From Phoronis australis (lineage: Eukaryota > Phoronida > Phoronidae), in contig NMRA01000443.1 of assembly GCA_002633005.1 (NCBI GenBank), positions 56,251-118,250 on the forward strand: a DNA stretch of 62,000 nucleotides, read 5' to 3'. Each line of letters begins with the position of its first letter. Within the stretch, counting starts at the first letter, position 1. The position numbers were made by a program, and so were the translations under genes. Shown here piece after piece: positions 49,578-62,000 of the stretch. A model generated the notes under the pieces. That model did no database searches. It was not told the origin of the DNA and saw only the letters and a program-made list of their open reading frames with translations.

Positions 49578-49735
49578 GCATGGGCGGAGCAAAATAGGGG
49601 GCTGGGGGACTATAGCCCCCACTTTTTTCAGTGCTCCAGCGCCCATGGCCTATGGGCGGTGTACCAGAGGGGGGCTGGGGCGCTATAGCCCCCACTTTTT
49701 TCAGTGCTGCGCCGCCCATGCAACGATAATGAAGT
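49578..49735. repeat. Tandem pair of ~80-bp GC-rich repeat with CTATAGCCCCC hairpin
   Basis: The block GACTATAGCCCCCAC then TTTTTTCAGTGCT then GCCCATG occurs twice in tandem. The second has GGGGCGCTATAGCCCC, an almost perfect palindrome. The same family lies in the tail intron of receptor A. The open frame through it is not thought to be coding. Confidence 0.8.
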
Positions 49736-49739
49736 CTGC

Positions 49740-52700
49740 ATGAGCCCAGCTAACTCAACAAAATGGGCGTATTCGCTTAACCCACTAAGACTTTAGTAGG
49801 AACTAGAAAAAATATTCATGAACGAGAGCGTTCCATTGTACTTGCATCATTACTTCTAAGTTTATATGGCAGCCTAACGTCAAATGACCGTGAGCATTAA
49901 TATAAGTAGGATGAGTGTTGTGACGCCATGCAAACAACACGGCTCCCGACGTTAAAACCGATCTGGGGAGAGACACAGTAAACGTGGTCTGATCTGATGG
50001 TATCTGAACACAAGGGGTCGTCGGATTGAGAGGAATATACTCTACCGACACGCCGTGAACTTAATGATTTAAGAATGGAATAGCCGCCGCTGCAGTCTAT
50101 TCCTTCGCAGTGCTCTCGTGTGACGACCGAACCCAGAAAGGTTGAAACAAGGAATTGTGGATCCGCTGCAGGAAGTGTTCACAACAAGCTGGTTGAGCTA
50201 TTGTATATTTCTTCAAGAGAACACCAAGAGACATGAATTTCATAATGGAGGAGGGGTCTTGGGGTGCCAAATGGATAAACCCCGGCCCCGACCTTAAGAC
50301 TTCCCACCTGTGGTAAACTGACCATACAACGAATAACAACTCCAACTACACGATAATAAAGATGAAAGTCTTGTTACTCAATCATCGACATGCCGCCACT
50401 TCACACCGACACCGTTATGCAATACAGCCGCTTGTTTATAGTGGACAACACCTGGATTGAAACTATTCGCTCTAGTATAGATCGTATGTGGAGTGGCATG
50501 CACACGGTTATATGGTCGGTGAACACATCACACTGTCTCTGGAAGTCTCCAAGCTATAATCCCACTGAATATCAAGAGTTCGCTCATTAATAACATCAAC
50601 CTTGCTGGCAGCAAGGAACAAGATATATAGTGCTGTATACATGAACACTCGATGTCTGCATTTCAACCTATCCTCACACCATTGGCCTATGAGAACATAG
50701 TAAACGTTCATCCTCCATGCAAAACCCTCAAAGACAATCGCAGAACAAAGTGAATATTCAAGTAACGGTCAAGTGATGCCTATGGTCAAAAACTACGACT
50801 TACATTTCACCACAATTCCATCACCACAAGCCATGGTTCGATAACTACAAGAAGTAGTGCACGCAGGAACGCAGTGATGAGTGATGTCATCCGACAATAA
50901 TGGAAGATTGCCTACACTCTGCAGCGCAAGCACTGATTAATTTCGCCTAAATGCTACATAAGAGCCAGCGAAGTATTACGCCGACAGTCTTTCTCCATCA
51001 CACCTTCTTCCTCAGACGGCTGCCGCAATTGTTTTAGATTATCAACGGCAAACGCAGGTCAGGTCATTGTGTCATGATAAATGATTAATGTGTCTGCGTT
51101 TCAGGACTTCAAAAACGAAAGAGCACCTATGCATGTCACAACTCCTCCGGAGAAAGTAACGCAGCGCAATCGCTAGCTGTAATTCAAGGTTAGCTTCTAA
51201 AACTTCGGTTTCCTGGAGTTTGAGAAAGTCATAATAACTGAAATACCGTAGTTAACAGCAATTTTTTGCTCCGCGCATTTCTTATTCACCGCATCGCACA
51301 AGAATTGCTCAGCTTGTCTGAGATTGAGCAATCCACTAGGGTACCTCCCTTTTTTACTTCACAGCCATATGCGTGACTAAGCTCGTTAACAAGAATGCCA
51401 GGCTAGAAACAACCACTCGGTGCTTGTCTAAAACCATAATTTAATATCGCAGTGTTATCTCAAGTGCTGGCAAAAATAACCATTAAGGTCAATATGGGCG
51501 ACTAAATTAAGCCATCCCTGTCTGTTTCTCTGAACACAACACGTAAGCCAACATAACTCCAGTGCCTCGCGGGTTCTCGCCTCAACAGCAAAGGTAGATC
51601 GATTTAATTTATTTCGGACACGTTATGCACAATGCGTACTCAGTTGAATGTAAACGAATTGAAGTCTCCAAGTTCGGAACCTACAGAGCTAATGGCCTTG
51701 GTCATAGTGCCGTTTTAAAGTGTTCAATCCACAGAACTGACACGCACTGAGTCAACACTCTTGAAGTTTTCTTGTCATGGCGTGCAATGTTTAGCGCCAA
51801 GCGTGGTCTCAATACTGTCAGTTCTTTGCACTCACGATTCATGTCACATCACATTAAGAAGCAAGTTGAGACCAACTTTATTGCGGCAAGTGGTCTAAGA
51901 TCAAAGTTCGCTTCTCAAACGGAATGCGGGTTTGTAACCGCGCATGCTTGCTATTGTTAATGGAATCAAAAGGCGGCACTTCATTTGCCGTTCATATTCT
52001 TAATTGATATGCTTTCAAGATGATGGCAATTTCAAACGCCCTTCCGCCTCCATGACCGTGCGAATACCCATACTTCAATCAAGTTAACTGGTGGTGTTCG
52101 ATAAGTTGCACATGTCTAATTAATACGATTTCTACATGTGACAGTGGGGTGACAACATTCAAAAACACAAAAACGTTATTCTGCAAAACTTTAAAGCTGC
52201 ACGACTTCCAGCACTTTTCCCAGCCGATACGAATCGCTCCCACAACGATCGAGACCATACTTTTAAACCATTTACTGTGGACGCAATTCGCGTTTTCGTA
52301 ATTAGGTGAACATGGAGTATAGCTCGAAAAGAAGGTGACATTACTACCGATTTTTTGGCTATGACCGACAAACAAAATCTTTTTCATTTACGTATCATGA
52401 ACTGTCATTCTTCAATAGGCTAATGCGAAACATTCTCACAAAGGACTTTCAGACGTGGGTATTGTACCAGAAAACTAAAATGCCCTGACTGTCCATGGAT
52501 CTTTGCAGAATTGTTTGTCAGTGTCCGGCAAAGATAGTATGACAACTCTGTTTTTTGAGTGATGTCGCGATATCACACATATTGCTGGCTAGTAAACGAA
52601 GATCCATAATTCCCAATATAAAATAGCTTTAATAGTCTATTTCTAACGGGTTTCATCAACTAAGCTGTGTACTTTCACAGAACACCAGTATAATTGTCTG

Positions 52701-55700
52701 GGTTTGGAAATGATAAAAAATTATAGTTTTCGCAGTGGAGAAAAACTTTGGTTTGCTGCATAGCGGTGGAAGGGAAATTTTCCATTAAAAACTATCGTTA
52801 GCCCCACAGCGCTTTTTATGACATAGTGACATTTGAGTTGTGCGCCGAGCTACGGCAGGCAAGTGAGCGCTAACGAAATCAAATCAGTGTACAGCTGGTT
52901 ATATTTTCGTCTTTCTATCACCATACACTTTGATCCAATTAAAACTGCTCTATACTTGTACTAACTCCTTGTAGTGACGCCGATAACACCAGACCTGAGT
53001 TCCGCAGCGTAAGGTTCTCGAGTCCACGGAGTAATGTTTATCTCTTGTCTAACACCTAACAAGTTGTGTGAATGCGCGCATAGGCGCTGGCCCCGTCTCG
53101 GAGAATTCCCCACACTTCCAGTCTACCTCCCGCAATGTCTTACCTGCTAACGTAATTAGACAAGCTTAAACAGAACCTTTAATGACCGCTGACGGTAACC
53201 AGTGCAGACAGATGGACGATATTACATAAATCCCCAGGGAGAAATCTAATTTTCCAACTATCTGAACTCATCCCACAATCCATCATTCACAACAACGTGT
53301 AATTGTCTGACACACGTGTGCACCTGTTTTCTGCCAATTCTGTTGAAGGCTTCGCGCGGTAAGTCCGAGTCTAATTATATTTTACAGAATGTTAGAACAC
53401 AAGTTGGCAACATTCTCCTTGCGCTAACTCAACGCGTCTTTTTCCGCCAGAGGTCTCTGCCTGTGAGTACTGTGGTAAAGACTGCAAGTAGGGAGTGAAA
53501 ACGATTGAAAGGCTGTGCCTCTAAATTTCAACTTCGATCCAAGAAATTCAGTCCCGAACCAGTCAACACCAAACCCGCGGCGCACGTTCCATACCCGCCT
53601 CCAATAAGACCACACACGCGCCGAAAATACTACTGAACTGGTGAACAAACTATGTGCACGAATATGAAACTCCAAGTTCGGATCTGACTCAGTGTGGGGA
53701 ATCTCCTGGCGAAGAGTGCCACTACTACACTTAACCATGAGGGGTTGAGATACGACGAAATGCAGAAGCCGGGCCAGCGTTTTTGTGAAAGAATTCGGTG
53801 GTACCAAAGCAGGTGTAATCAAACGTGAAGTACAACTTGTATCAGCAACGATAATAATAAGCTTGGCATTAGATTAGAACATCGTAAGGAAGCATTTAAT
53901 CTATCGATGGATTTAGGGATACCACCCCCACCCCATCCCCTCTTCCCCCACGAATACGTTCACAATAACAAAACAAAAAAACGCCGAAAACATGTCGTGT
54001 TTAGGACATTTTCCCGTCGAAAATTGTAGATGCCCCTCAGGACATCCCAATTCCAACAGTGTAATCAACAAATACGAAGCACGTGAGTGTGTATAAAATT
54101 GCAAACTACCAACTCCTCACTCTGGATGCACCCTGAGCCCATGATGTGATCTCAAAACTCACACTAAAACTCAAAACTTAACCGATCAGAGAAAAGCCAA
54201 CATACGTTTCGACTAACAAATCACATGAAAATTAAGCACCCAGCTAGTATTCACAAGTGGCAAACTGGCAGGGCGAGGATTCCCTTCAAAATGTTACATG
54301 CTATACCACACAGTTGTATAGTGCGTCTTCAGTGATGTATAATACCAAATGTGCAATAGCACATGTAATTCAGGCAATTTCAAATTTAATGGGGGCGATT
54401 AATAAAACATGCCCTGGAGCAGGCTGCTGGTAGAATGAACGGCAAGGTATTGAACGTAGTGGCACCATTCTATGATCAATATAGCATTCATGTTGCAGTT
54501 TCAGGGTACAGGTTGTGTAGCAAAGAGCTTGGTTCACTAAGGTAGTTCTTAATATGACCTTGAAAACAGGACAAAACACAGCGTTGTACGAGACTAAGCG
54601 CCCCCACGAACGGCGTCACATTCACGACATGTTTATTCGCCAAAGTAGCCCGTTCCCTCACGCGGAGTTTGGTGTGACATAAACCTCTGGTGTCAAAATA
54701 CTGACCCTAAATAAGGTTGTATATACCGGAAAATACAGCAGGTCGTATACATTCGGAACCTAAATGTTATATTGTTACTTTTGGGAACCAGGCCTACAAA
54801 CTGAAAGTAAACCAGCGACATCGGCAAGGAGTCGCGAGGAAGAACATGGTACCAATGGTACTCGGGTTAATATATTTTGTAGATAAGCTGCGCCGAAATA
54901 AAATATGTTCACAGTTTCTTTATAGCCTTGTTTTTGTTTGACACTCTGGTTGACCTAAAATCCCATAATTTCTTAACTGTGGCTCCGAAAATTAGGTCCA
55001 TGAAGCTACTTTCTGAAAAATTCCGGATATAGGCTCTTACATACATGGCTGCCTAAATACGCGTTGTGCCTTATTCAGTCTGCAAATTAGAATTTTTAAA
55101 TGTGGTCAATTGAAAATCTACGGCCACCATGTATTGTATATATAGCCAGAGTTAGAACGAATTGTGTGAGTGAAGTACAGAACAAAACCACGTAAGTTGA
55201 TCAGGATGTTGATCAATGGAAACGATTATCGTGTCAGACTTGATGTTATATAACTCGTGCTTTTGCTCGTGATTATTAAAGAATAACAAGCCTTCTAATA
55301 AGTAACGGTCAATGACCACCAGAAATAATAATGCACACCATACATGAATCGTTTGAAACAATGGGGGTTGGGGGTGGTCGTGAAGGCCTGAAGCCAGTTT
55401 ACAGAAAATAAGGTCTAGAGCGAATGTGCTGTAACACACCAATTCATGGATACTAAAGATTTTAGTCTCGCATTAACATGTGATCAATGAGCTGTATTGT
55501 GTGTAGCTCATTGTTCTGATAGTGTTCGTCGGTTTTTGCACATGAAATTCCAGGATTTTCCATCAATTACACAAATGAACACAAACCAAGATGGCGAGAA
55601 CCTAATTCAAGGCTCACAGCTACAGCGACGGGACACGAATGTGTTTCAACGGCGAGGGATATTTTGTATTGATTTTATGTTTGCCAGGAAAATTAATTCA

Positions 55701-58540
55701 AATTCTGAAACGAGGCTAATTCACACATATAGTTTAACGCCTGGAGTTTATAGGTGAAGGGCAGTATTTTTGCGTGACTGGGCTCAGCATGTTTTTGAAT
55801 GCCAACGGCTGCATGGGCCTGGTTTCGACGAATCACAAGGATGGTTCATAGAAACAAAATGGACGCCAGACGCGCAGTCCAGGTGGGCTCCGAGTATTTT
55901 TACGAAAAGTCTTTAACTTATTTAAGTTTAGCTAAGAGTTGCAGATTACTGGGCCCTCTAATGCAAGGACTTCACCTCTCGATGTCGAAAAATGGTTGTA
56001 CTGAAGAAGCACCCATGGGCACAGGTTGGTCACATATCGGGCAATACTCGGACGATACCGTCAGTTGAGTTCAACCCAATGCCAACTAGTGATCGAGTGG
56101 TTTTTTTCTGTTCAGCTACACCGATTGACGATTTTTTACGCAGACACCCTCAGACGGCGCTCTCGATAATCGCCAATTGTCGGACGATATCACCAAGTTT
56201 GTGCCTCAAACTTATCGGGTCGTAACTCGAAATTTTACTGAGGCACCGCCACCCATATCTGACACACAAAAATAAAGAGAATGGTCTTTTCATTACTGTA
56301 CAGTATTTAATCAAGCCGCTGGTAGGCTAATGTCCATAACTTGGTAATGATTAATCGGATGAATCACGAACGCTGATGTCCTAGTGCTGGAACTGATGTT
56401 TATTGACGAGAGAGAGGTTGTTCCCCTTTTGCAATAGTTGTCATACGGAAGTCATCACTGGAGGCGAAATATGCCACAAGAAAACATTACACGGCATAAT
56501 CCACGCGCAATTATCACTTATGAAAATACGAAGCGCCAGAGTGTAACGAAAGGATTATATTTCAGACACTTTCACCTTATTAAGGCAAACGTTCTTCAGT
56601 TTCGAACAAAAAGGGCGGTTTTTGTTTTTCAAAGAGCTTCAAAGGCCCACAATTTTATCACGTGTTCTTTGATGAATCCTGCACAGTCAAACATGTAAAA
56701 CAGATGGTGTATTTTCTCAACATTTACATACTTTCTGACAAACGTAAAAAGGAATAGTGTGTGCAAAACAAGAGCATATTTATCGCCGATCCTGCACCTG
56801 GCCAACAAAAATGAGACACAAAATAGAAGTTCTCAAAAAATTACAAATCATCATGTCGTTGAAAATTAGTGAAATTTCGTAATAAAATGCTCAAGCCGAC
56901 TACGCCAGCCAATTCGTTTTTGATTATTATTATTTTCATATCGATACACGCCAAAACATTGTCGAATTCGCGACAAGTTACACGAGATCTCCTCCCAAGC
57001 AACGTGTGCATGAACCTTTATCCGCTCCTGATAACTTTCAACAACATTCCAACAACAAGGGGGTATACAGAACGACACATCCTCACAATAACATGAAACA
57101 GTTACAACAACAATAAAGCTTTTCATTACATAGACTATTACCAGAAATATTCAGCGGATATACCAAGCTCCCAAGCTAGCGGACGTTCAATTTTTAATGT
57201 AATTCTATGTCCGGAAAGAAATGCTAAAATTCATGTTTCACCAATAAAGTGTTGACTAAATAGGATTAACACCAATTAGCGATGTAAAACCAAAGTATTC
57301 AAGCATCGAGATTTGTTTCAACAGGGTAAAACTACAGCCGTGCACTAAAACATGCACAACAAACCAACAGAGCAAGCGCAACGATGAAATGAAAAGTGAA
57401 CATAGTGAATGTGGTGAATCAATTGAAAAGTTGGCCGAGCAACTGCAACAAGTAAAGTTTCTCAAAAATAGAAAATAGACCGTTAGTCGTTCTGACATGG
57501 CAAAAAATCCACTGATGCCTGTAAATTACGCCCTCATGTTTCGAAACCGTTATGTACAGTTTTTGCAATTACGCTAATACGCAAGATACGTCTGACACAA
57601 GTGGAATATTTTTAAAGCAGTAAACGGTTACGAAGAGAAAAGTACACTAAAATGTCTGTTTACTTCTACAAGGAATTTCAAATGACGGACGCAGCGATTT
57701 TAGACAAACACGTAACATAGGACATGTTACTTTTCTTGTCCTTTGTGCACAGAAAAATAAATTGGTCGAAATTAGCGAACCAAGCTCTGTAAAAGCTAGA
57801 CATCAAAATCGTATTTTTGGTATTTGAATAGTGCCCCACCACAAACTGAAATTGAGTAAGAGCGTTAACCGCGTACAAAGAGTAAATATTAGTTATTTGC
57901 TCACTAACAATTCAACATTGGGCCTTAAATATTTCATTGTATCAAATGTATGCATGCTATTTGTACAGTAAGAAAGAAGGTTTTCAAATAAACAGCTGGA
58001 GATTATTTGAAGTGGATACACAATGGCAACACAAAATTCAAAATTAAACTACAAAGTATCAGACTTTTTCACAAAAAGAAAAAATTAAATGATATATTGA
58101 AAGTAGTAGGTTGTTTTTCACCTAACTTGGCGTTGCTAGGTATTTCATGGTTGCATAACAGCAGAAGTCTATGGACGCCATTTGCACAACAAGAAAGAGA
58201 ATCCTTATAAACAGCTGCAAGTATCTGAGGGGGGAAATAAACCGTCAAATTGCACAATTTCAAAAAATGAAAAATTAATTAAACATTTATTTCCTCTAAA
58301 CTAACAATCATACAACATAACTAAGAAAATCGTCCTGTGTATCTGTACAATCAGGTTTCTCATCGATGATCAGTAGAAAAAAACACCATTTTGGCAAACA
58401 TTTCTTCTTTCCAGAAAAAAAAAGTTACTTCCACGACTATTTCATTGCATTAGTTTCCTCGAACCTGAAAATTGCATAAGTAAGATATATATAACGCGAA
58501 CGTTAAATCATACATAACAATCATAATAATGTAAACTTAC
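49740..58540. other. No coding exon recognised
   Basis: Long AT-rich stretch. Open frames up to 132 codons (minus strand, 53424-53822) lack splice or family support. The longest overlaps a segment weakly similar to receptor B intron 1 (GCGGGTTTGGT...CTGGT[CT]CGGGA), so it may be a dispersed repeat. Confidence 0.4.
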
Positions 58541-58880
58541 CTGGATTGAATTTCAGCATTTTGACGAGTTGTCGGTCACAACGTCACACAAAAGTCGCTG
58601 ATTTTCCCCGTCTTGACGAAGATACAAACAACACGTGTTAATCCACAAATGGGATGAAAGAAAATGGCCAAAGCTCGCAGACGGTTCTCTCGCGGAAAAT
58701 TCGCCCGGTATTGTGAAGTTGCCCAATGCAAACGTAATAACTTCCAATCAATAATATTACACAGTCGGCTTCAACGTAAGAGCGGGGTGGAGTGTCAGTG
58801 ACCGCGCGCGCTCAGCTGACGGATTAGGACGGACCCAATTGGCTACACCTGAGGAGAAAGCACGGACAATGTCCGGCTGG
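58541..58880 (-). promoter_or_regulatory. CpG-rich promoter-like segment with first-exon splice donor
   Basis: On the minus strand a very strong donor, AATCCAG|GTAAGT, ends a segment at 58541. Upstream are clustered CpGs (GCGCGCGGTCACTG) and a GATTGG (inverted CCAAT) box. An ATG at 58559 gives six codons ending in phase 1, compatible with the receptor B exon at 43660 (GTG then ATG, no stop). The link implies a 15-kb intron and could be chance. It may instead be a 5' UTR exon, or belong to an unrecognised gene. Confidence 0.35.
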
Positions 58881-58959
58881 TTCGTGCTGTGTGCCCGGCG
58901 TGAGAAATAGAAAACACATGAAACAAGTATGAAATGAGCTAAATTTACATACAAACTCT

Positions 58960-60066
58960 ACCGCTCATCTTATAAGACGATCTAGACTAAACGTTGCTGA
59001 AATTAAATTATGTCAGTACTAACAATAATATTCACACGCAACTAAAATGTTATGTTTTAGACCACGAACTTTTTTTGACTCGTTGTCAAAGTTTCTCAAA
59101 TTATATTGAAATAAACAATTTGCAAAAATATATCCTTCAATTTAGAAAAACTTGAATGACCAGTGGTAAATCGTAAGGTGATAAACAGCTGTAACACTTA
59201 TGAAATTTACCTATTACAATTCTATTCAATGACACGAAACAACGAACTTTCGGCCAGTGAGGAATTTGATATGGGCATAAACAAATTTCGTAACATCGTA
59301 TTTACAATGCAATCCCATGGGACTATTTCCTCAAACTCTCAACTATTCTTGGTCTTGCCAATGCCCGGGTCTGAAAGCCTCTGCATGTTTACAAATCCTT
59401 ACAACTCAAAGGCGCCATTTGCAACAGTTGCATAATTACAAGTATGATCGTCCAAAGAAGCCGTCCAAAATAACAATCTAAAACAGTGGGATAACTAATT
59501 CTCCAAGGTCACGTAAAAGTTACAGGGAGCAATGACTTGTGTTTGGTATTCACGTTATTAAACGATATAACAAGAGAGTTAGTCTAAGACGGGATGAGCT
59601 TTATCCGAGACTTCTGCAAGCCCGTAGCCAGCGTTGCGTATATTTGTGTGGGGGGGGGGGTTCGAATTTCTAAAACGGTGGACCTTTGATGTTTTGCAAA
59701 CGTCGACACTGTGGAGTTTTCGGTAAGGCCGTTGATACAACTTAATTGGGTGAAGAGAAATCTGTACATACAACGATGACTCTCAGCTCTATGAGATGAG
59801 ACGGAATAATTGGTAATACCAGAAATGAGGATGCCGTGACGGTTGTTCGCAAAAATGGAACTCAGATTCGGATGCAATGTGGTCCAGAAAGAGAACGTTC
59901 TCGCATTACCTCCTGCCAAACTTTCCAATAAGGTGTGCTTAAATGAGTGATTACACCTCATTACATACTCGGACGGAAAGATTTAGTCGGAGAATGACTT
60001 GACAATTTTTTTTATCTGGTTGTAGTTTTGCGGGTTATTTAAGTTGCTTAAGTGGGAACAGCCCAC
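58960..60066. other. No gene recognised
   Basis: AT-rich spacer with a poly-G tract at 59650-59660. No supported exon. Confidence 0.45.
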
Positions 60067-60920
60067 TAGGCCAATTTCGAAGGTTCGCTACCCCTAAGGT
60101 TCACTATTCCGAAAGTTCAATACTTCGAAGGTTCACAACTCCAGAGGATCACTCTTCCGAAAATAACTAAAATTTCGGATTCATGTGTAATTTATACACT
60201 TTTTACATGCAAAAATTCGCGATACGTCGGTTAATTAGATACACTGAGTGGTGTACCTGTACTGAAAACACTTTGGATTTTATGCGCATGTCTTAAGAAT
60301 GCGAAAATTGAGTACGTAAGCCTACTTGCATTTTTAAAAGTATGCGAAGCAGGAATAGTAATGAATTATCAACTACGATACATTCATCAAATTCATGTCA
60401 AGATCGCATCATTTCACAGCGCGACTGAAAAGTTTAGGGCCGCTGCGCCTCATCCTTGCCCAGGACCGGAACGACGCGCAAGGCCGGGTCGAAACTAAGT
60501 GTAGTTAGCAGCCCTGTCCCCGCCAGTCTCCACGAAGCAAGAGAGTCCCATCCAGTCTTGAATTTAAAACCGCCGTTGGTCGCCACAGCACTGACCCGTA
60601 CCCCAGATGTTGTCCCTGCTTGAGAATGAGTCGTTAGTTAGATTCAAGAATCACGATTGGCAGTGATAGGAAATGAGCTCATTAATTTGTATCAAATTGT
60701 TTTAAAAACTATTCAAGACACCTTTTAATGGTTACTAAATGGACACGCATACAATACTTTATTCGTGTCACTTCCGACTCATTAGCAGACAATCAAGTGT
60801 AATGAACTGTCGGAATTGTAGACATTCGAAATAGTGAACTTTTGAAGGTAGCAAACCTTCGGAGTAGTGAACCTTCAGAGTAGCGGACCTACGAAGTAGT
60901 TAACCTTCGGAAAGGTGGCA
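60067..60920. mobile_element. Foldback element with ~100-bp arms of tandem 16-bp units
   Basis: The left arm 60067-60170 is built of degenerate units like CCGAAGGTTCACTACT. The right arm ~60825-60920 is the inverse (AGTAGTGAACCTTCGG type). Arms are separated by ~650 bp. Inverted termini composed of ~15-16-bp tandem units are characteristic of foldback/TU-type elements. The centre includes a GC-rich stretch (60.43-60.63 kb) with a 60-codon stop-free minus-strand frame that I do not recognise. Confidence 0.75.
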
Positions 60921-61487
60921 TGTAACCTTGGCAATCTTTTCCATCAAGTTTGCTGCTCGTATAAAGTTTTCGAGGCTGTGCACCATTGGCACTGACTGAC
61001 GAGAGACTTTATTCATTGGCCAACATTTTTATTAGGTCTATACTTACATTTCCCTAATAATGTGAACATGCTCAATGCAAGAAAACATGGTAGTTAAATG
61101 TCTGTTTTTAGTGACGATAGATGACTGCCTATAATGGTGAACACAAGCGCCACCTAACGATTCACAATTAAACCTTCATTCAGTGCTCATTGACCAAGTG
61201 TCTTTGATGACATATTGTTTACGCATGTCACTGTGGCAATCAGTAGCAGCGTTGTACACGGTTTTATCATAGAATGCGTCTGTAAAATATAACAACAAAA
61301 TTGTTCCAGTGCTTTTTATTGTAGCTTTGAAAACGACTACCAAAACCGCTTTGATGACGTGATGTGATAACCTTTCTAAAATCTATTGATCTGTTTACAA
61401 AAACCTCTAGCCCCGTACCGACACGAAGTTTTGACCGGTCATATCTCTGATCAACTTCAGGTGATACAGTGTTGTTAGAAGAGCGAG
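60921..61487. other. No gene recognised
   Basis: AT-rich spacer without supported features. Confidence 0.4.
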
Positions 61488-61518
61488 CATGGGTACATAC
61501 GTTTGAACTGTACCCATG
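61488..61518. repeat. Perfect 9-bp hairpin
   Basis: CATGGGTAC and GTACCCATG flank a 13-nt loop, next to the SINE fragment. Confidence 0.8.
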
Positions 61519-61539
61519 GTGTATTATCTTCTCCTAGGG

Positions 61540-61605
61540 ACAAGACGGGGTTTTAACCGACGTCCCTTCGGTTGGCAGCCCAGCACTCCAACCACGAAAC
61601 TCGGG
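61540..61605 (-). mobile_element. tRNA-derived SINE head
   Basis: On the minus strand: GTGGTTGGAGTGCTGGGCTG (A-box/D-arm-like), then CCAACCGAAGGG, then a B-box-like CGGTTAAAACCCCG. The layout is that of many tRNA-headed invertebrate SINEs. The B box has decayed (AAAA for CGAA), so a functional tRNA is unlikely. Confidence 0.6.
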
Positions 61606-62000
61606 GTGATTCAATGGGAAATGACGGACCGAAACGAAGGTTATCCACAATGAACAGAGTCACGCGTAGTTATCAACGTCGCTTGTTCAAACCGTATCAC
61701 TTTTGATTGTTCGTTGAGAGTTTATTGGTGTACTACGGTATTTCCTTGGCCAAACCACAAATTCCACTTTCCACGGAGTCAAACCCGAAATGGCCATGTT
61801 CATAGATAGCAAGTGATTGAAACTGTTGCGGTTTTGGCATCCAAGCGTAGAAATAAATACATTCCATGGTTTGAAAAATTAAAACTTTTGTCGAAAAATA
61901 CTCTTGGTGTAGGCCACTCATCATTATACAACCGATCCTTTCGCCGAAAACTGCGATTGCAGCCCTCCCCCAACTTCATGCGACATCTTAGATCAGCTAA

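Noticed and set aside
52079-52387. Minus-strand frame with CSPNYENANC resembling a CUB-domain start
   Set aside because: Only a few residues fit; the rest lacks CUB pattern and splice sites.

Overview
This is AT-rich animal nuclear DNA with short coding exons, canonical GT/AG introns, single-N and 768-bp assembly gaps, and many small non-autonomous transposons. The three recognisable protein families are TMEM26, extracellular Cu/Zn superoxide dismutase (SOD), and single-pass proteins with a chitin-binding type-2 domain. Together with the repeat types, these suggest a marine invertebrate bilaterian (cephalochordate, hemichordate, echinoderm or lophotrochozoan). I cannot fix the species. Nothing is prokaryotic: there are no operons, CRISPR arrays or rRNA.

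Layout. 1-3 kb: two minisatellites (44-bp and 34-bp units). 3.6-12.2 kb, + strand: two tandem TMEM26 paralogues. The first shows only its last coding exon. The second is complete in three coding exons that I assembled by splice phase (7379-7590, 9400-9541, 10126-10752; 326 aa). 12.4-22 kb: gene-poor, with a hAT-type MITE carrying a perfect 8-bp target duplication, a foldback-like inverted repeat, an 864-bp TA-flanked element with 26-bp terminal repeats, and a tRNA-derived SINE. 22.4-28.9 kb, + strand: a four-exon secreted Cu/Zn SOD-like gene (193 aa) with a TATA box. It lacks one copper-ligand histidine and the catalytic arginine. A 36-bp minisatellite made of copies of its own exon 3 splice donor lies directly after exon 3. 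28.9-33.3 kb: no gene seen, and includes the gap.

33.3-43.7 kb, - strand: two paralogous four-coding-exon genes for type I membrane proteins of 329 and 309 aa. Each has an N-terminal hydrophobic segment, a ten-cysteine chitin-binding-like ectodomain, one transmembrane helix, and a cytoplasmic tail with a shared NPEY (NPxY) motif and a shared HEYQKL motif. Exon phases match (1, 2, 0) and the first coding segment is 394 nt in both. The tail exons of the proximal gene occur twice, as direct repeats meeting at a single N, which looks more like joined haplotypes than a real duplication. 43.7-58.5 kb: no confident coding sequence; this may be the long 5' intron or upstream region of the distal receptor. 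A CpG-rich promoter-like segment with a strong splice donor sits at 58.54-58.88 kb. 59-62 kb: a second foldback element with 16-bp subrepeats, and a SINE.

The genes do not form one obvious pathway. The most biologically suggestive set is the receptor pair: an ectodomain likely to bind chitin or glycan joined to a tail with the kinds of motif used by engulfment receptors. This is inferred from motifs only. All exon models rest on reading frame, splice-site consensus and family similarity, not on transcripts.
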